This document shows, one piece after another, positions 47,640 to 60,200 of a DNA stretch of 64,000 nucleotides. The stretch comes from Pycnococcus provasolii. Taxonomy: Eukaryota > Chlorophyta > Pseudoscourfieldiophyceae > Pseudoscourfieldiales > Pycnococcaceae. Positions within the stretch are counted from its first letter, which is position 1, and each line of letters starts with the position of its first letter. The stretch spans positions 62,001 through 126,000 of the forward strand of contig OW568877.1 of assembly GCA_938743325.2 (NCBI GenBank), written 5' to 3'. Under the pieces are notes generated by a model. That model was not told the origin of the DNA, did no database searches, and worked only from the letters and a program-made list of their open reading frames with translations. The position numbers and the translations under genes were made by a program.

Positions 47640-47765
47640 GAAGACGTGCGGCGACGATATTTATTTATGTATTTACCAACTATGTAAATTGAGAAAGATT
47701 AGAAAAATTTGAACAACAGTAAATATTACTTGTATTTTCTTTTGGGGTATGTAGTGCTGGCTGCG

Positions 47766-50700
47766 TTATGCGGTCTTCTCCGCCTCATCCGCAATGTCCA
47801 GCTCGCGCTGCAGAGCCTCAAGCTCCTCCATCTGCTTGCGAATTTCCTCCTCCATCCTCGCCTTTTCATCGAGGAATTGCATACGCTCCGCTTTCATTTG
47901 TTCCTCCATAGCCGCACGCTCGTCGTTCAACGCATCCGCCTCGGCGACAACCCCCGCGAGCTCGTGTACCAACTTCGAGTCCTCCTCCTTTTCCCCCGCC
48001 TTGGCACTCGTTTCTGCCGCTGCAAGCTCAGCCTGTTCTGCCTCCGCGACAAGCGTCGCCGCACGTGCCTTTGACAGTGCCGCGGTACGCGCGTGCTGTG
48101 CCGCCTCCTCCAATGCGACCGCACGCTCGCGTGCCAAACGTTCCGCCTCCTCCAAGGCTTTGATTCGTTCTTCCGCAAGTTGTGCGGCAGCGGCAGCTTC
48201 CTCTTTCGCCTCCTGCTCGAGCTTTAGGCGTTCTGGACTTGCTGGTGTGTCTGATAATGGAATTTGGTCCGAGCGAGCTGGCGCAGTCTGAGCGGGAATG
48301 AGCTGCGGCTGCGGCTGCAGCTCCGGCTCCGGCTCCGGCTCCGGCTTTTTCGGCTCCAGCTCCTGCTTTTCCGGCTCCGACTTTTCCGGCTCCGGTGGCT
48401 TTGTCTCCAGCTCTACATCCACAACCACTGCCGGAGCGGGTGCTTGCACAGGTTCCACCAAGAAGGATGGTCGATCTGGCGATCCAGTATCCGGTTTCCA
48501 GCTTAGGACCGTAGTCTCCAGTCCAGGCAACGCCGCGGTCGGGGTGGTGCTGCTGCTGCTTGCCGCCGGCGCTGCCGCCGGCGCCAACACTATCGATGTT
48601 TCCTTTTCCGACGTCTCCGGCGCCTTTCCCTTTGTATCCTCCAAAGCCAAAATCCCCCCCTCTGTTTCCTCCTTCTTCTCCGGCCTCTTTTCCATGGACA
48701 TCATTTTCTGGAATACCGCACCGCCACCTTTCTTGGCTGGAGGTGTTTCCTCCTTCTTCGAAGGCGACCTGCTCATGATACCAGTAGCACTTTTCTTTAG
48801 ATCGGAGACCTTGTCTGCCACACTTGCCCCCACGCGCTTGTGAAGCGCGGTTCGCTCTTTCCTCCTCTTTTCGAGCATCTCGACGAATTCCAAGAGCTCT
48901 TTATTGGAAGCAACATTCGAGTTAAGAGCAAGGCCTTCCATCAACGTTTCTCGTTCCTCTTTTTTGAAGTACTCGTGCAGCGGTGTCTTTGCCGTGGTTG
49001 CCAGCACACTAAGCTTGTTGCCACGCATATCGTCAAAGAATTTCTTCATCCCGGCGAAAATCTCCTTGATCTGTCGCATCTCCACTAGCTTCGCACGACT
49101 CAGGTAAATCACAACGTCTGCACCCATTCGCACTAGATACGATGCGATGTTATTACCAACGAGCAGCTTCTGTCCAAATCCGCGCACAAGATACTCGGTG
49201 TCAAACAGATTCGTGATCTTCATGCTCGCATCTCCCTTGGCAAGCTGACGGCGGCGACGGAATCGCGTCAACGTGCGTTCGAGCGCCTTTGCCGCCCCGC
49301 TAAAGACAACGACTGTAAGCGTGTAGATGAAGAACACGTAGCTCAAGCCGATCAAGATCAGATTTGCTAGCTCGAGCACATTTCGCACCGTTGACGGGGT
49401 GCGTGGGCTGAGGAAGGCTAGGCCGCAGAAGATGGTGAAGAAGTTGGTGTAAGATGCAACCGATTGCATGACGTCAAGTCGAACGTCATCGTAAGGGCGG
49501 GCGTAGTACTGTGCCCCGAGATTCATAGCCAGCACGCCCGTAGCGAGCAGCATTTCGTTCAAAGCTGAGGTGTCGGGGTCGTTGTCCTGAATTTGCCCGC
49601 CCTGGAACATCATGGCTGCCGCGGTAAGACCAAGGATGCGAAGGAAGCGCACTATCTCCCACCAGTAGTACTCTTTCTCATACGGCGTCCAGAGGAAGCC
49701 AGCGAGCTCCTTCGCTGCGTCCGCTTTGCGAACCTTCTCATCGCGGAAGTAGAAGAGAAGTCCCCCGAAGAGCATGGGAATACCAAACGGAAGGGCAATG
49801 ATCGTCAAGACCGCGAACGGGTACAGGCTCGCCCACGTGCCTGAGCTGCTATAGCACTTGATTCCCGGCTCGGAGAAGAGGTAAAAATCGCCCGAAACTT
49901 CATCACGCTGGCACTCCCACATCTCGAATGCGCCAATTGTCAAGTACACGTACTGCATGTGCATCAGCGTGAGGTGTCCCTTGAAGCCCGTGCGCAGGTC
50001 AGTCACAAACTCCTCGACAGATTTGCCTGCGAAGACGCCTGCTGTGCGGAACACACGGCCAATGAGGAATTTACCAATGGCATATCTCACTCTTGAGCCA
50101 AACCGCTTGAAAAGATTTGTCTCCGCCTCCGGTGGCTCGATGAGCCACGGATAAGCCGTGCGAATGCGAACGCCAATTGTACGCTGGAACACCTTGTGCA
50201 GGAAATTCAGAAGCTGAATAAAAAGCACCAGCCCTAGAATCACCCACGGCTGAATCATCGTGTAGCTCCACTTCTTACCAAATGTCCAGCTCGAATCGTT
50301 GCAGTCAATGTGCAGCAGCTCCCAATTCAAGTTGAATATGCTTGCTGCCTCGAAGAAGCGGCGCAGCGACTCTGGCCAATTGAGATTCATTTTCAGGTAA
50401 ATGGACGTCGTCTGCGTAAAACCGATGGCGATGTCCAGGGGGGCGTAGCCGGAATCAAAGTCCGCGAAGCGCAAGAGAAGCGGTAGCGCCATCACAGATA
50501 CCCATGCTATGACAATGCCAGCTTGCACGCCGCCTGCGGGGCACTCTTGACAGCGTCCTGAAAGACGGAAGAATCCATTCTTGCACTCGGCGCACGCCTT
50601 TCCTTCGTACCCCTTGGTGCACGTCATGCGACTCTCAATCAGCGCAATATCCGAGTACTTATCGAGGCCCTTACATGCGTCGGGTGGGAAGCACTCTCGT

Positions 50701-52877
50701 AGCTCGACTGGATCGTCGTTCACACGCGGGTTGACGTAGAATCCCCCGAACGGCAGAGGAAGGGTCTGGTTGTCGAAGATGCACTTCGTCCACAATTTTA
50801 TGTTGTCGCCATCGGTTCCACTAGAGATGACACCGTCGTCGTACTGTGCGAAGATGCTGATTGCCGCCGCCTCGGCAACCTTGTCGAGATCACCCTGAAC
50901 TTTTAAACCGTCAGCCTTAAGTCGCTCCATCGTTGTGTTGATAGTTGTCTTCAAGCCATCGAACATGGGCACGGAGGGATTCGGGCACGCCTCGCATGGC
51001 TTTCCAAGCCCACCGTAGTGGCCACGCAGACAGAAGCACTGCGTCTTGCTGTCGGATCCCGCGGGACTCGTCGCGCCGTATCCGCATGATATGCACTCCA
51101 GTGTGCCTGGCGCGGGTGCATACGTGCCCGGGGAGCAGATTTCACACTTCGTTGCGAACGCCTTGCTTGAGAATCCCGCTTGGCACAGCGAACACGCTCC
51201 CGCATCTTTCGGAATGCTGAAGGTTCCGGAAGCACACGGGGCGCACAGCGTAAGATCCTTCGAGTCGACGGAGAAGCCAGGTATGCATTGCGTGCTGACC
51301 GAAACGTCCGATCTATTCGAGACGAGGAAGCCATCACTCGCCTCAACAGCCAAGGTCGTCAGAGGATGCCCTCGCTTGAATGGCGGCGGCACGTGGTAGA
51401 TCATCACATTTGCCCCTCCCGGCGCATCCACACCGCTTACGTTCATCGTGATTCCCGCGCCGCGCAGGTTGAGCGGTGCGCCAACGGGTGCTCCCGTCTT
51501 GGGATCGACTGCTGAGTAGAACTTGCCCACGTCGGAATCCGCAACGCCGTACGACGCGTCCTCCGGCGCCTCGACGCCGTTGAACCATCCTTCGACCGGA
51601 ACGAGTCGGAGTTTCACGGTCGCTGTGCTATTGTCCACGTCGAACACACGAACGGGAACGAGACTAGCCGACGCATTGTACGGCAGGGCAGCCTGCGGGT
51701 TGTACATCGCGCTCTCGCCAAGCGCGGCGTATACGACAGGCGCATCATTCACCGGCGCGATCTCGATCGTCATCAGCGCGCGCTGGTCGGGAGTTGACGG
51801 GAATTCGTCCTCCTTGTCCGCGACATACAGCTCCACCTCGAACTCGTCCGTGCCGAACGCGTCCTTGTTCGGCGTGTACGAGAAGTACGCGCGCCCACTC
51901 ACGCGTCGCGCCGCGTCCTCCTCGCAAGTCGCGGGATCGTTCGTTTCCTTGCCATCGCACACGACGGTCGCGACGCCAAACTTCCCCTGTCGAGAAATGC
52001 GGTAGCGAAGGAGCGGCACGAGCCCGGCGTTCGACGTGGCACCTCTGGAGATGGGCTGCCGCAGTAGCGGCGTGTCCTCGAAGGTGGCGAACGCGTCGGG
52101 CAGCACGAGCGGCAGGCCGTCCTGCACGCCCGTCATAACAACCACGGTGGCGTTGGCCGTGAAAAATGGGTCGTTGCCGCCGTCAGGCTTGCCGTTGCCG
52201 AGTCGGTCGTCGACCGAGTACCCGAACCTGTCCTCGCCGGTGAAGCCTGGCAGCGGCACGTACTTGAAGTTGCCGTCGGCGTCCACCGTGACGTTTCCGT
52301 TCACGGGCTGCCTGGTAATTTCGTAGTGCAGGCGGTCTCCATCCGGGTCGGTAGCGACGAGCTGCCTTTCGAGCGCGTACGGGTACCTCAGTGCGAGTCT
52401 CTGCTGTTCGTCTTGAACGTTGTTGGGCACGACGCCGTCGCTGACGCCGTTGTAGACGACGTACTCTTCGCCGTTCGCGGCGATGGGTGGGTCGTTTACG
52501 GGAAATATGTACACGAATGCGACCCGCAGCTCGCTTTGAGTTCCGTCTTCGTACACACCGTAGTACGAAAACACGTCCTTGTCTCTAAAGTCCTTGGAGT
52601 ACTCGTTGGGCGCTGGCAGGTACTCGAACGCGCCCGGGTCCTCCGTTGCGTTGTTGAGGAAACGAAAGAGCGACGCCTTGGCTGGTTCGCAACCCACTTC
52701 GTACGTGACAGCTCCCGCAATCTCGGGCACGGCCTCCTTGAGCGGCTCCACGGAGTCTTCGTACGTGCGGAAGGTCAGCGTGCCTGACGAGGAGCTTGAG
52801 CTCTGCGCGAGGACGGATGTGGGTAGCGAGGCGAACGCCATCACGCCCATCACAAGGAGGCACGTGCTTGAGGCCAT
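47766..52877 (-). CDS. Giant receptor-like protein: cadherin-like repeats, GCC2/GCC3 Cys-rich region, multi-pass membrane domain, coiled-coil tail
   Basis: 1,703 residues from the ATG at 52877, chosen because it begins a clear signal peptide (MASSTCLLVMGVMAFASLPT); an in-frame ATG at 53036 is upstream. Residues 30-560 hold cadherin-like/Ig-like repeats, e.g. FPVNDPPIAANGEEYVVYNG, LVATDPDGDRLHYEI and APVNDAPVVYAA. A Cys-rich ephrin-receptor-like (GCC2/GCC3) block follows at about 570-700 (CAPCASGTFSIPKDAGACSL, CEICSPGTYAPAPGTLEC). Another Cys cluster precedes about nine or ten membrane segments (about 830-1335). The cytosolic tail has Pro/Glu repeats (PEPEKSEPEKQELEPKKPEP) and an Ala/Glu-rich coiled coil to the end. 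Such proteins occur in algae and other protists; the role is unknown, but ligand or mechanical sensing at the surface is plausible. Confidence 0.75.
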   Translation of the reverse strand: MASSTCLLVMGVMAFASLPTSVLAQSSSSSSGTLTFRTYEDSVEPLKEAVPEIAGAVTYEVGCEPAKASLFRFLNNATEDPGAFEYLPAPNEYSKDFRDKDVFSYYGVYEDGTQSELRVAFVYIFPVNDPPIAANGEEYVVYNGVSDGVVPNNVQDEQQRLALRYPYALERQLVATDPDGDRLHYEITRQPVNGNVTVDADGNFKYVPLPGFTGEDRFGYSVDDRLGNGKPDGGNDPFFTANATVVVMTGVQDGLPLVLPDAFATFEDTPLLRQPISRGATSNAGLVPLLRYRISRQGKFGVATVVCDGKETNDPATCEEDAARRVSGRAYFSYTPNKDAFGTDEFEVELYVADKEDEFPSTPDQRALMTIEIAPVNDAPVVYAALGESAMYNPQAALPYNASASLVPVRVFDVDNSTATVKLRLVPVEGWFNGVEAPEDASYGVADSDVGKFYSAVDPKTGAPVGAPLNLRGAGITMNVSGVDAPGGANVMIYHVPPPFKRGHPLTTLAVEASDGFLVSNRSDVSVSTQCIPGFSVDSKDLTLCAPCASGTFSIPKDAGACSLCQAGFSSKAFATKCEICSPGTYAPAPGTLECISCGYGATSPAGSDSKTQCFCLRGHYGGLGKPCEACPNPSVPMFDGLKTTINTTMERLKADGLKVQGDLDKVAEAAAISIFAQYDDGVISSGTDGDNIKLWTKCIFDNQTLPLPFGGFYVNPRVNDDPVELRECFPPDACKGLDKYSDIALIESRMTCTKGYEGKACAECKNGFFRLSGRCQECPAGGVQAGIVIAWVSVMALPLLLRFADFDSGYAPLDIAIGFTQTTSIYLKMNLNWPESLRRFFEAASIFNLNWELLHIDCNDSSWTFGKKWSYTMIQPWVILGLVLFIQLLNFLHKVFQRTIGVRIRTAYPWLIEPPEAETNLFKRFGSRVRYAIGKFLIGRVFRTAGVFAGKSVEEFVTDLRTGFKGHLTLMHMQYVYLTIGAFEMWECQRDEVSGDFYLFSEPGIKCYSSSGTWASLYPFAVLTIIALPFGIPMLFGGLLFYFRDEKVRKADAAKELAGFLWTPYEKEYYWWEIVRFLRILGLTAAAMMFQGGQIQDNDPDTSALNEMLLATGVLAMNLGAQYYARPYDDVRLDVMQSVASYTNFFTIFCGLAFLSPRTPSTVRNVLELANLILIGLSYVFFIYTLTVVVFSGAAKALERTLTRFRRRRQLAKGDASMKITNLFDTEYLVRGFGQKLLVGNNIASYLVRMGADVVIYLSRAKLVEMRQIKEIFAGMKKFFDDMRGNKLSVLATTAKTPLHEYFKKEERETLMEGLALNSNVASNKELLEFVEMLEKRRKERTALHKRVGASVADKVSDLKKSATGIMSRSPSKKEETPPAKKGGGAVFQKMMSMEKRPEKKEETEGGILALEDTKGKAPETSEKETSIVLAPAAAPAASSSSTTPTAALPGLETTVLSWKPDTGSPDRPSFLVEPVQAPAPAVVVDVELETKPPEPEKSEPEKQELEPKKPEPEPEPELQPQPQLIPAQTAPARSDQIPLSDTPASPERLKLEQEAKEEAAAAAQLAEERIKALEEAERLARERAVALEEAAQHARTAALSKARAATLVAEAEQAELAAAETSAKAGEKEEDSKLVHELAGVVAEADALNDERAAMEEQMKAERMQFLDEKARMEEEIRKQMEELEALQRELDIADEAEKTA

Positions 52878-53912
52878 CACGCCCCGCCCGAAGGCGAGCG
52901 ACGGCCGCCCGGGGGAAGGCTGTGCGTTGTGTGAGCTGGGAAGCTCACGCCGTCCCTCGCGGCCGGTGTGTGTCCCGTCGCGCTTGCTTCGTCTTAACGG
53001 CGCAGTGGCACGCGCGTCAGCGTCCGTCGTCGCCATGGCGGTGCTCGGCCGCAGTGCACGGCGTCGCACGCGAGGTGCGCCGGGAGGAGGCTGGGGCGCG
53101 AATTCTAGGGGTTTCCCGTTGTTTGCTGCGGATATTCCGGGGGAGGTTTTTTCGTCGCAGGTTATGAAGTGCCGTTGCAAACTCGGAGAAAAAAAGGCGC
53201 TGATCGATCGCCCCTCCCCTCCTGTGGGCCACTGGGCCGTGGACGCACCATGGGGTAGGAAGTAGGTCGTAGGACGAACACGCACTCACTCGCACCGCCT
53301 CATCAGCGCCGTTGTTCTCTTACCACCTCCTTCCTCCTTCCTGAGGTTATGTACCAAGGTGGCCCGCCCTCTGGGCAGCCCGGCCGGCCGGCGTGGGCCA
53401 TCATCACACGCCACACGCAACTCCCCCCCATGCTCGAATCGCCAAAGCAAAGCATGGTGGCTTCACCGTTGATAGTGCCGTGTACCGTAACTGACTTCCT
53501 AGCTTGCGATCGTCCTGCTCGAGGCTTCTTGGAGACAACCCAGCGTTATTATGTACCCCCTGTGGTAGCGAACCTTTCGGTGGGGGGCCCAGGCCGCCTG
53601 CAAGGGGGAAGTGCGGTCGGGACTGCAGTCTAAGGGTTGCACACAGGACTCCTGGTTTGGTTGGTTTGTCAAGAGACCCCCGCCCCACCACCAGCTAGCT
53701 AAGGTTAGGATCCAAGGAAGACAAGGCCGAGAAGACTGCTCGCGAAGACGACTCGGCGGAGACCGAAGAAGACTGCACATACATAGATCTCAAGACGAAG
53801 GCTTGCTACCTTACACAAGGAATAGGAATACGCCAAGGCGCCACAAGGCGAAGGCTGTGCTGTGCAATGATGGGAACTGGTGCGATGGTGTTCCCCATCA
53901 TGATGCAATGAT

Positions 53913-53935
53913 GGGGGGGGGGGGGGGGGGGGGGG
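53913..53935 (+). repeat. Homopolymer of 23 G
   Basis: Uninterrupted G run after two ATGATG-containing short direct repeats. Length in the assembly may be unreliable. Confidence 0.9.
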
Positions 53936-53968
53936 ACCACCCAGGACTCCTCGAGGCAACCTCCTCGT

Positions 53969-53992
53969 AACCCTAACCCGAAACCCTAACCT
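53969..53992 (+). repeat. Short imperfect CCCTAA array
   Basis: Two CCCTAAC units, an ACCCGAAA interruption and another CCCTAAC, about 280 bp upstream of the giant plus-strand gene. Confidence 0.8.
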
Positions 53993-54268
53993 GGTGCGAG
54001 GCAGAAGTGTGTGAGGTTGGGTCGGCGGTTCTGGTCGGCATTTGTTTTTCTCAAGTCCCCCCCGGCTATTCATTCTTGGCCATCACGCCCGTGGACGCTC
54101 TCCTGGGAGGCGTATGCTGCTATGCGCGATGCTGGTGACGTTGACGACCTCATAGGCTCATCCGTTGAAGTATCTTCATCCTGTGCACTCCACGCCACGT
54201 CCGATACACATTCACATTTAAGACACGTTTCTCGGCGACGACGTTGCGTTGCTCGGACGACCTCTTTG

Positions 54269-57200
54269 ATGATGACGGGCTCTTGTCATCGGGCTTGTCT
54301 CAGAGATGTGATGCTCCTCGTCGTGCTCTTCACGTGCTGGCTTGGACGACTCGCAACTTGCGCGGTTATTAAGGAAGACTGCCTGCTGCTCAACTACTAT
54401 CCGCCGACGAACAAGTTAGGCAAACTTGACATACCGGACGTGTCCAGCCAAGTCACAGGGGCGTTTACCGTCGAATTCTGGTACAACATGTACCAGACGC
54501 GTGCTTCCGTTACCACAGGAAACGAGTGGCCGGCGCTCGGAAGGCTGGCGCTGTTCTACTCGCGAGACGAGCACCTCGCCGACTCTGGGCGCGTCTTCGT
54601 CGACACGCACGCGACGGACGGAACGCTGAAGTTTGAGGTGCAAGGGTACCCGTCTGTGTCGAGCACGAGAAAGCTCGTGCCGAGGCAGTGGCACCACCTC
54701 GCTTTCGTGTACGATAATACGCCCAGCGCCGGCGGCCTGTCCCTCTACATAGACGGCGTTCTCGACGGCAGCAGCGACTTCACAGCGACCAACGCGGCGA
54801 ACCACGCCACCGCGGTGAAGTTTGACGGCTTCACGATGGGATATGATCGGCCAGGACTGACGGCGCTGTACAACCAGGCGTACTTGCGCGACGTCCGCAT
54901 ATGGAGTGTCGTGCGCACATCCACCGACATTCAGGGCACGATGCTCACAACCATCACCGCCCCAACTCCGAATCTCGCGCTGTCGCTGCCGTTGAGCAAG
55001 GCGTCGCTCTACCAGGACAAGAGCGGCAATGGCTTCGACGCGAGCGACCCGGGCAACCAGAACATGTTCGTTGGGAGCACGCCAGCTCTCACCGTGAACC
55101 CGGGAAACTTCATCACAAGCAAGAAAGGCGCGGGCTTCCAGATGAACGTGAACGGAGTTGCGGACACCGCACTGCGCGCATACTACGCCATCGTTCCGAC
55201 CGGCACGAGGCAGGCGGGCTGGGTTGCCGAGTTCTTCGCGCTCAGCGCCGATGCATTTGGCACCGAGAACGCCTACCACGTCGAAGTGAGCATGATGTCC
55301 ACGGCGACAAATTTGCGCGAGGTGGTGAGCGAAGTGAACTACGCCTCAGGAGCGGGCCATTTCACGACAACAGGCACGATACCAGCCGGATATGGAGTGG
55401 CAAGTCGGTTTTCCTGCCTGCTCAGCGTAACGTCAGGTGGCACGTACACGTTCTACGTCAACAGCCAGGACGGCGCGAGACTGTACATTGACACTGGAGC
55501 AGGGTCGACGTTCTTCCCGCTGAATCAGCACGCCTTCACTGCGTCAGACTACCTCGTCGTTGACAACTCCGGCGAGAAGACAGCGATGACTGAAAAGAGC
55601 GGCACGGTTACGCTGAGCGCCAACACGGAATACCGCGTATACGTCGTCCACGGATCACGCCCGAGTGCAAGTGCCCGTGGCCTGACGGTAAGCTGGTCTG
55701 GCCCAGACACAAGCGACGTGAAGCAGGTGATTCCTTCGGCGAAGACGATCGCAGGCCCGCTCGCCGTGCGATGGTCGCTGGAAGGTGGTGCTCTCGTCTC
55801 TGGCAACTTTGCGGTATCCGCGGGCGGTACGACAGCCACCCACATGGTCTCCGCGGCCGCGGGCCTATCCGAAGCAACAGCGTACGACATCTACATTGTC
55901 TCAGCCGTGGAGCGCTACGGTAGCTCTGACAACCCGTACGAGTACGAGCCTATACAGGGAAGTGTCACTCCGTCGCCGAAGCAGAGCGTCACAACGCTTG
56001 CCACGCCGTCAGCCACGACGAGCACTCTCACGGTTGCAGAGGGCGGCACGGAGACGTTAACGGCGACGCACCTCACGATCACCGATGCTGATAGCACTGA
56101 CAGCGAGCTTAAGGTGACGCTTGCAACGGCGCCAACACAGGGCACGCTCAAGCTCTCTGGTACAGCTCTCGCCGTGGGAGACGCTTTCAGCAAGGCGCAG
56201 CTTGTCGCTGGGGACGTAACGTACGTCCACGGCGGCTCGAATGCTAATAGCGACGGGATGCAGTTTTCGGTGACCGACGGCACGCACACGGTCTTCAACG
56301 TGAATTTCGTAATTAGCACTGATGCCGTCGACGACGCTCCAACCGTCGCCAACACGTCTCCCACGGCGGAAGTGTCATCTGGCAGCAAGGTCACTATCGG
56401 CACCAGCGTCATTGACATCACAGATGGCGACACTGCTGATGACTCGGTGACGGTGACGATCACATCGGCACCCGCCAGTGGCCGTGTCGAGCTGTCGTCT
56501 GCGCCGGGCAACGCAATCACAAGCTTCACAAAGGCTCAGATCGTGTCGGGAGTGGTGCAGTACGTTCATGATGGCACCGCTTCAACAACCGATAGTCTGC
56601 AGTTTACCGTGACTGATGGCACGACAACCACCTCGGCGTACACGCTTAGCATAACAGTGAATTCTGTCGATGCATTGCCACCAACCGTGACGGTTGGAAC
56701 ACTTTCGGTGGCCGAGGGAGGCACGCTGTCTATAACCCCGGCCATGCTGTCTGCGACAGACGCAGGTATCGACGATGCAACGATCGGGTTCACGGTCACC
56801 ACGCCGCCGTCGAGTGGACGCCTGCAGATTGTGGACAATCCGGGTATAACCATCTCATCTTGGACCATGGGGCAGATAAGTGATGCAAAGCTCGAGTACG
56901 TGCAAACGCAGGCGAACGTCAATAGCGACTCTTTCCAGGTTACGGCAACGGATGGCACAAACACGGGTTCTGCAACCACCGTAACCATCAACATTCAAGC
57001 CGTCGATAATGCAGCCACGACGGCACAGATTGGCTCCGCTTTTGCTGTCAATGAGGGAGAAACGAAATCCATTTTGGCGACCAACCTAGTCATTTCCGAT
57101 GCGGACACTTCGCCGAGCGCGGTGTATTGTAGTATTACTGATACACCAACCAAGGGGATTTTGCAGCTTTCAAGCGCACGCGGAACGCCGATCACCTCGT

Positions 57201-60200
57201 TCACCGCCGCGCAGATTAGCGCTGGAACTGTCGAATACGCGCACGATGATAGCGAATCGAACAGTGATGCATTCAGCTTCTCCTGCTCCGATGGCACTAA
57301 TACGCCCGCTGTCGGCGTATTCAGCATTACCGTTGTCCCTCAGAATGACAACACGCCAACGATTCAAACGAGTTCCGTTTCGGTGGATGAAGGGTCATCT
57401 GTACAGATCGGAGTCGCAAGTTTACTCGCCACAGATGGTGATGTCCAAACGGAAGCTAAAGATCTCACTTTCACGGTAGCCGCTGGTTCTCCGGCAAAGG
57501 GAGTCTTGCAGATTAGTGGCGCGGATGTGACATCGTTCACACAGGAAGACATAAATAATCTGCGCGTGTCGTACAAGTCAACGGCGATGGATGGAACCAC
57601 CGACGATACCATCAAGGTGACAGTCTCAGACGGTTCTCGAACATCTACCGAAGCATCTATTTCGGTGAGCATCTCGCCGCAGGGTGGCAACGCGCCCACG
57701 GTGACGTTTGGCTCAGATCCACTCCGTATCGAGGAGGGCGGCGCAACGTACCTCTTAAAAGATAAGCTCACGGCAGAGGCGAGTACGGGTAGCGTGCCGA
57801 AATCACAGATAACATTCACAGTGACCGAGCTCGACCGGCTAAACATCTGGAAGGATGCGTCACAAAATCAAATGAGCTTTACACAGGCTGACATCGATTC
57901 GCTGAAAATTCGTCTCGTCCACGATGACTCGGAGTCCTCGTCCGCAAGCTTCGTTTTCACGGTGGACGACGGAAATGGCAACGTGAGCCCTGCTCAGCGC
58001 CTGAATGTTCTCGTAGACCCGTACAATGATAACATTCCCGTTATTTCGAAGAAAACTTTCAGCTGTACCGAGGGAGCGACGTGCACCATTACAACGGCGT
58101 TCCTGAGCGCATCAGATGAGGATCTTCCAAGGGAAAATCTTGTGTTCACGCGAAGCGGATCAGGGCCAATCTTCGGTTACCTGCAGTTAGCAAACAATCC
58201 GGGCATCCCCATCAGGACATGGAGTCAGCAGAATATCATCGACGGTCTGTTTCAGTATTACAACGATGGAAGTGAGGCGGCGTTTGATAGCTTCAACGTG
58301 CGCGTATCAGACGGCATGAATCAAGCGCAGGCGCCGTTTTCAATCACGATTATCCCCGTCAATGATGCTCCAGTCATCGAAAATAACGTCGGGCTTAATG
58401 TCGACGAGGGCGGCACACGCTCGTTCTCACAGCTTGTTCTCAAAGTTCGCGATGACGACACGCCGGAGGCGGATATAAAGTTTACGCTTACATCCGGGCC
58501 AGCTTACGGGTCTATCCTCCTGAACAACAACCCAACGCAGACCTTTACGCAGGCGGACATCAATTCTAATCCTGCCACTTTGCGTTACCTTCAAGATGGA
58601 ACGGATACGCTCACCGATAGCTTCTCTTTCACGGCAACAGACGGAAACACCGTGCTAACGGGAACATTTAGCATCACTGTGAATCCGATTGATGACAACG
58701 CCCCAGCCTCCGTCAAGTCTGGTCCTGCGACCGTGACAGAGGGCGAACGAGTCACTCTTACAGACGGCGATCTGGAAGCGAAAGATAGTGACACAGCAGA
58801 TGTCTCGAAGATCATTTTCAATCTCGTCAGCACGCCGGGCTCTGGATATCTTCAACTTTCCGGGACACCTGGGCAGGCATCAACGTTCACCCAGGCAGAT
58901 ATCAACTTGAACAAGTTGTCGTACCAGCACGACGGAAGCAATACGGCTGTTGACACGTTCACGTACAGTCTGGCGGATGCTGCTGGAAACACGATGACAG
59001 GTGCACCACTCAGCTTCACGGTGAATATTATACCGGTAGATGATTCGGCGCCCACGAGAGCAAAGAATACCGGCCTTGCTCTGCAGGAAGGTGAGCTGAA
59101 GACAATTTCTAAGTTGGAACTCGCCTACACCGATGCGGACACCGACGACAAGACGCTGGTCTACACAATCACGAGCATTCCGATGTTTGGCATGGTCGTG
59201 AAATCCAGCGCACCGACGACACCGCTGACAACGTTTACGCAAGGCGACATTGACAACGGCATTATTCAGTATCAGCATGACGATTCTGAGACGGGCAGTG
59301 ATAGGTTCAGTTTCAAGGTTTGCGATGGCGCTAGCAACTGCATCCAGTCTCAGAGGTTCACGCTGACGATCGTTCTTGTGGACGATCAGCCACCCACGGA
59401 GGTGGTGAATACGGGCATCCAGTTAGATGAGGGGACAGGAATGCAGGTTGGCAAGTCTCAGCTTAAGTACACCGACCTTGACTCAGACGATGAGCAGCTG
59501 AAATTCACCGTGACGACGGCCCCGACAAATGCCATCATTTCCGTCGTCGAGCCACCGCCGCCACCCACGTACTCGCCGCCGCCACCGCCACCACAGGTAC
59601 TCGATAACTCGACTGATTCGACGGGGCGCCGTCAACTGTTCGCATACTGGTACCTTGCCGATGGTCACTCGCCTTACGACCTGATTGGGCGCCGTCATCT
59701 TTTGAACACGAATCCCACCTTCACGCAACGTGACTTAGACATAGATGCCGTCCGTATCGTGCATGATTCGTCAGAAACGACCGACGCGTCGTTCGCCTTC
59801 ACAGTAACTGATCCGGCGAATAATGTCGCCAACGGCAACTTTGCGGTTACAGTACAACTTGTCGACGATGAGCCGCCTGTGATTGACGTCAATCAGCCTT
59901 TAACTGTGCAAGAACGCGGTACACAGTCGCTGACAAACTTGATTCTTGCCGCAAGCGACCCGGACACTGACAAGTCCAAGTTGGCCTTTCTCATTCAGCC
60001 GGGTTTTCCGACTGGTGGATGCTTCAAGATTGCCACTAAGTGCACGTCAACGTTTACACAGAAACAGATCGACGACGGCGCAGTCACATTCGAAAACGAT
60101 GGATCGGGTACAGCGGGTGCGGAATTTACCGTTACCGACGGTGCCGGGCATGAGACGAGTCCGGCTGCCGTGTTCGTCATTAATGTTGTGCAGATTGACG

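Larger units (their letters stand above)
52878..54268. other. 1.39-kb region between two divergent giant genes
   Basis: It contains a GC-rich stretch (52880-53300, open on the minus strand but starting at a GTG), a poly-G tract of 23 bases at 53913-53935, and CTAACCCGAAACCCTAAC at 53969-53992. No further gene was recognised. Confidence 0.5.
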
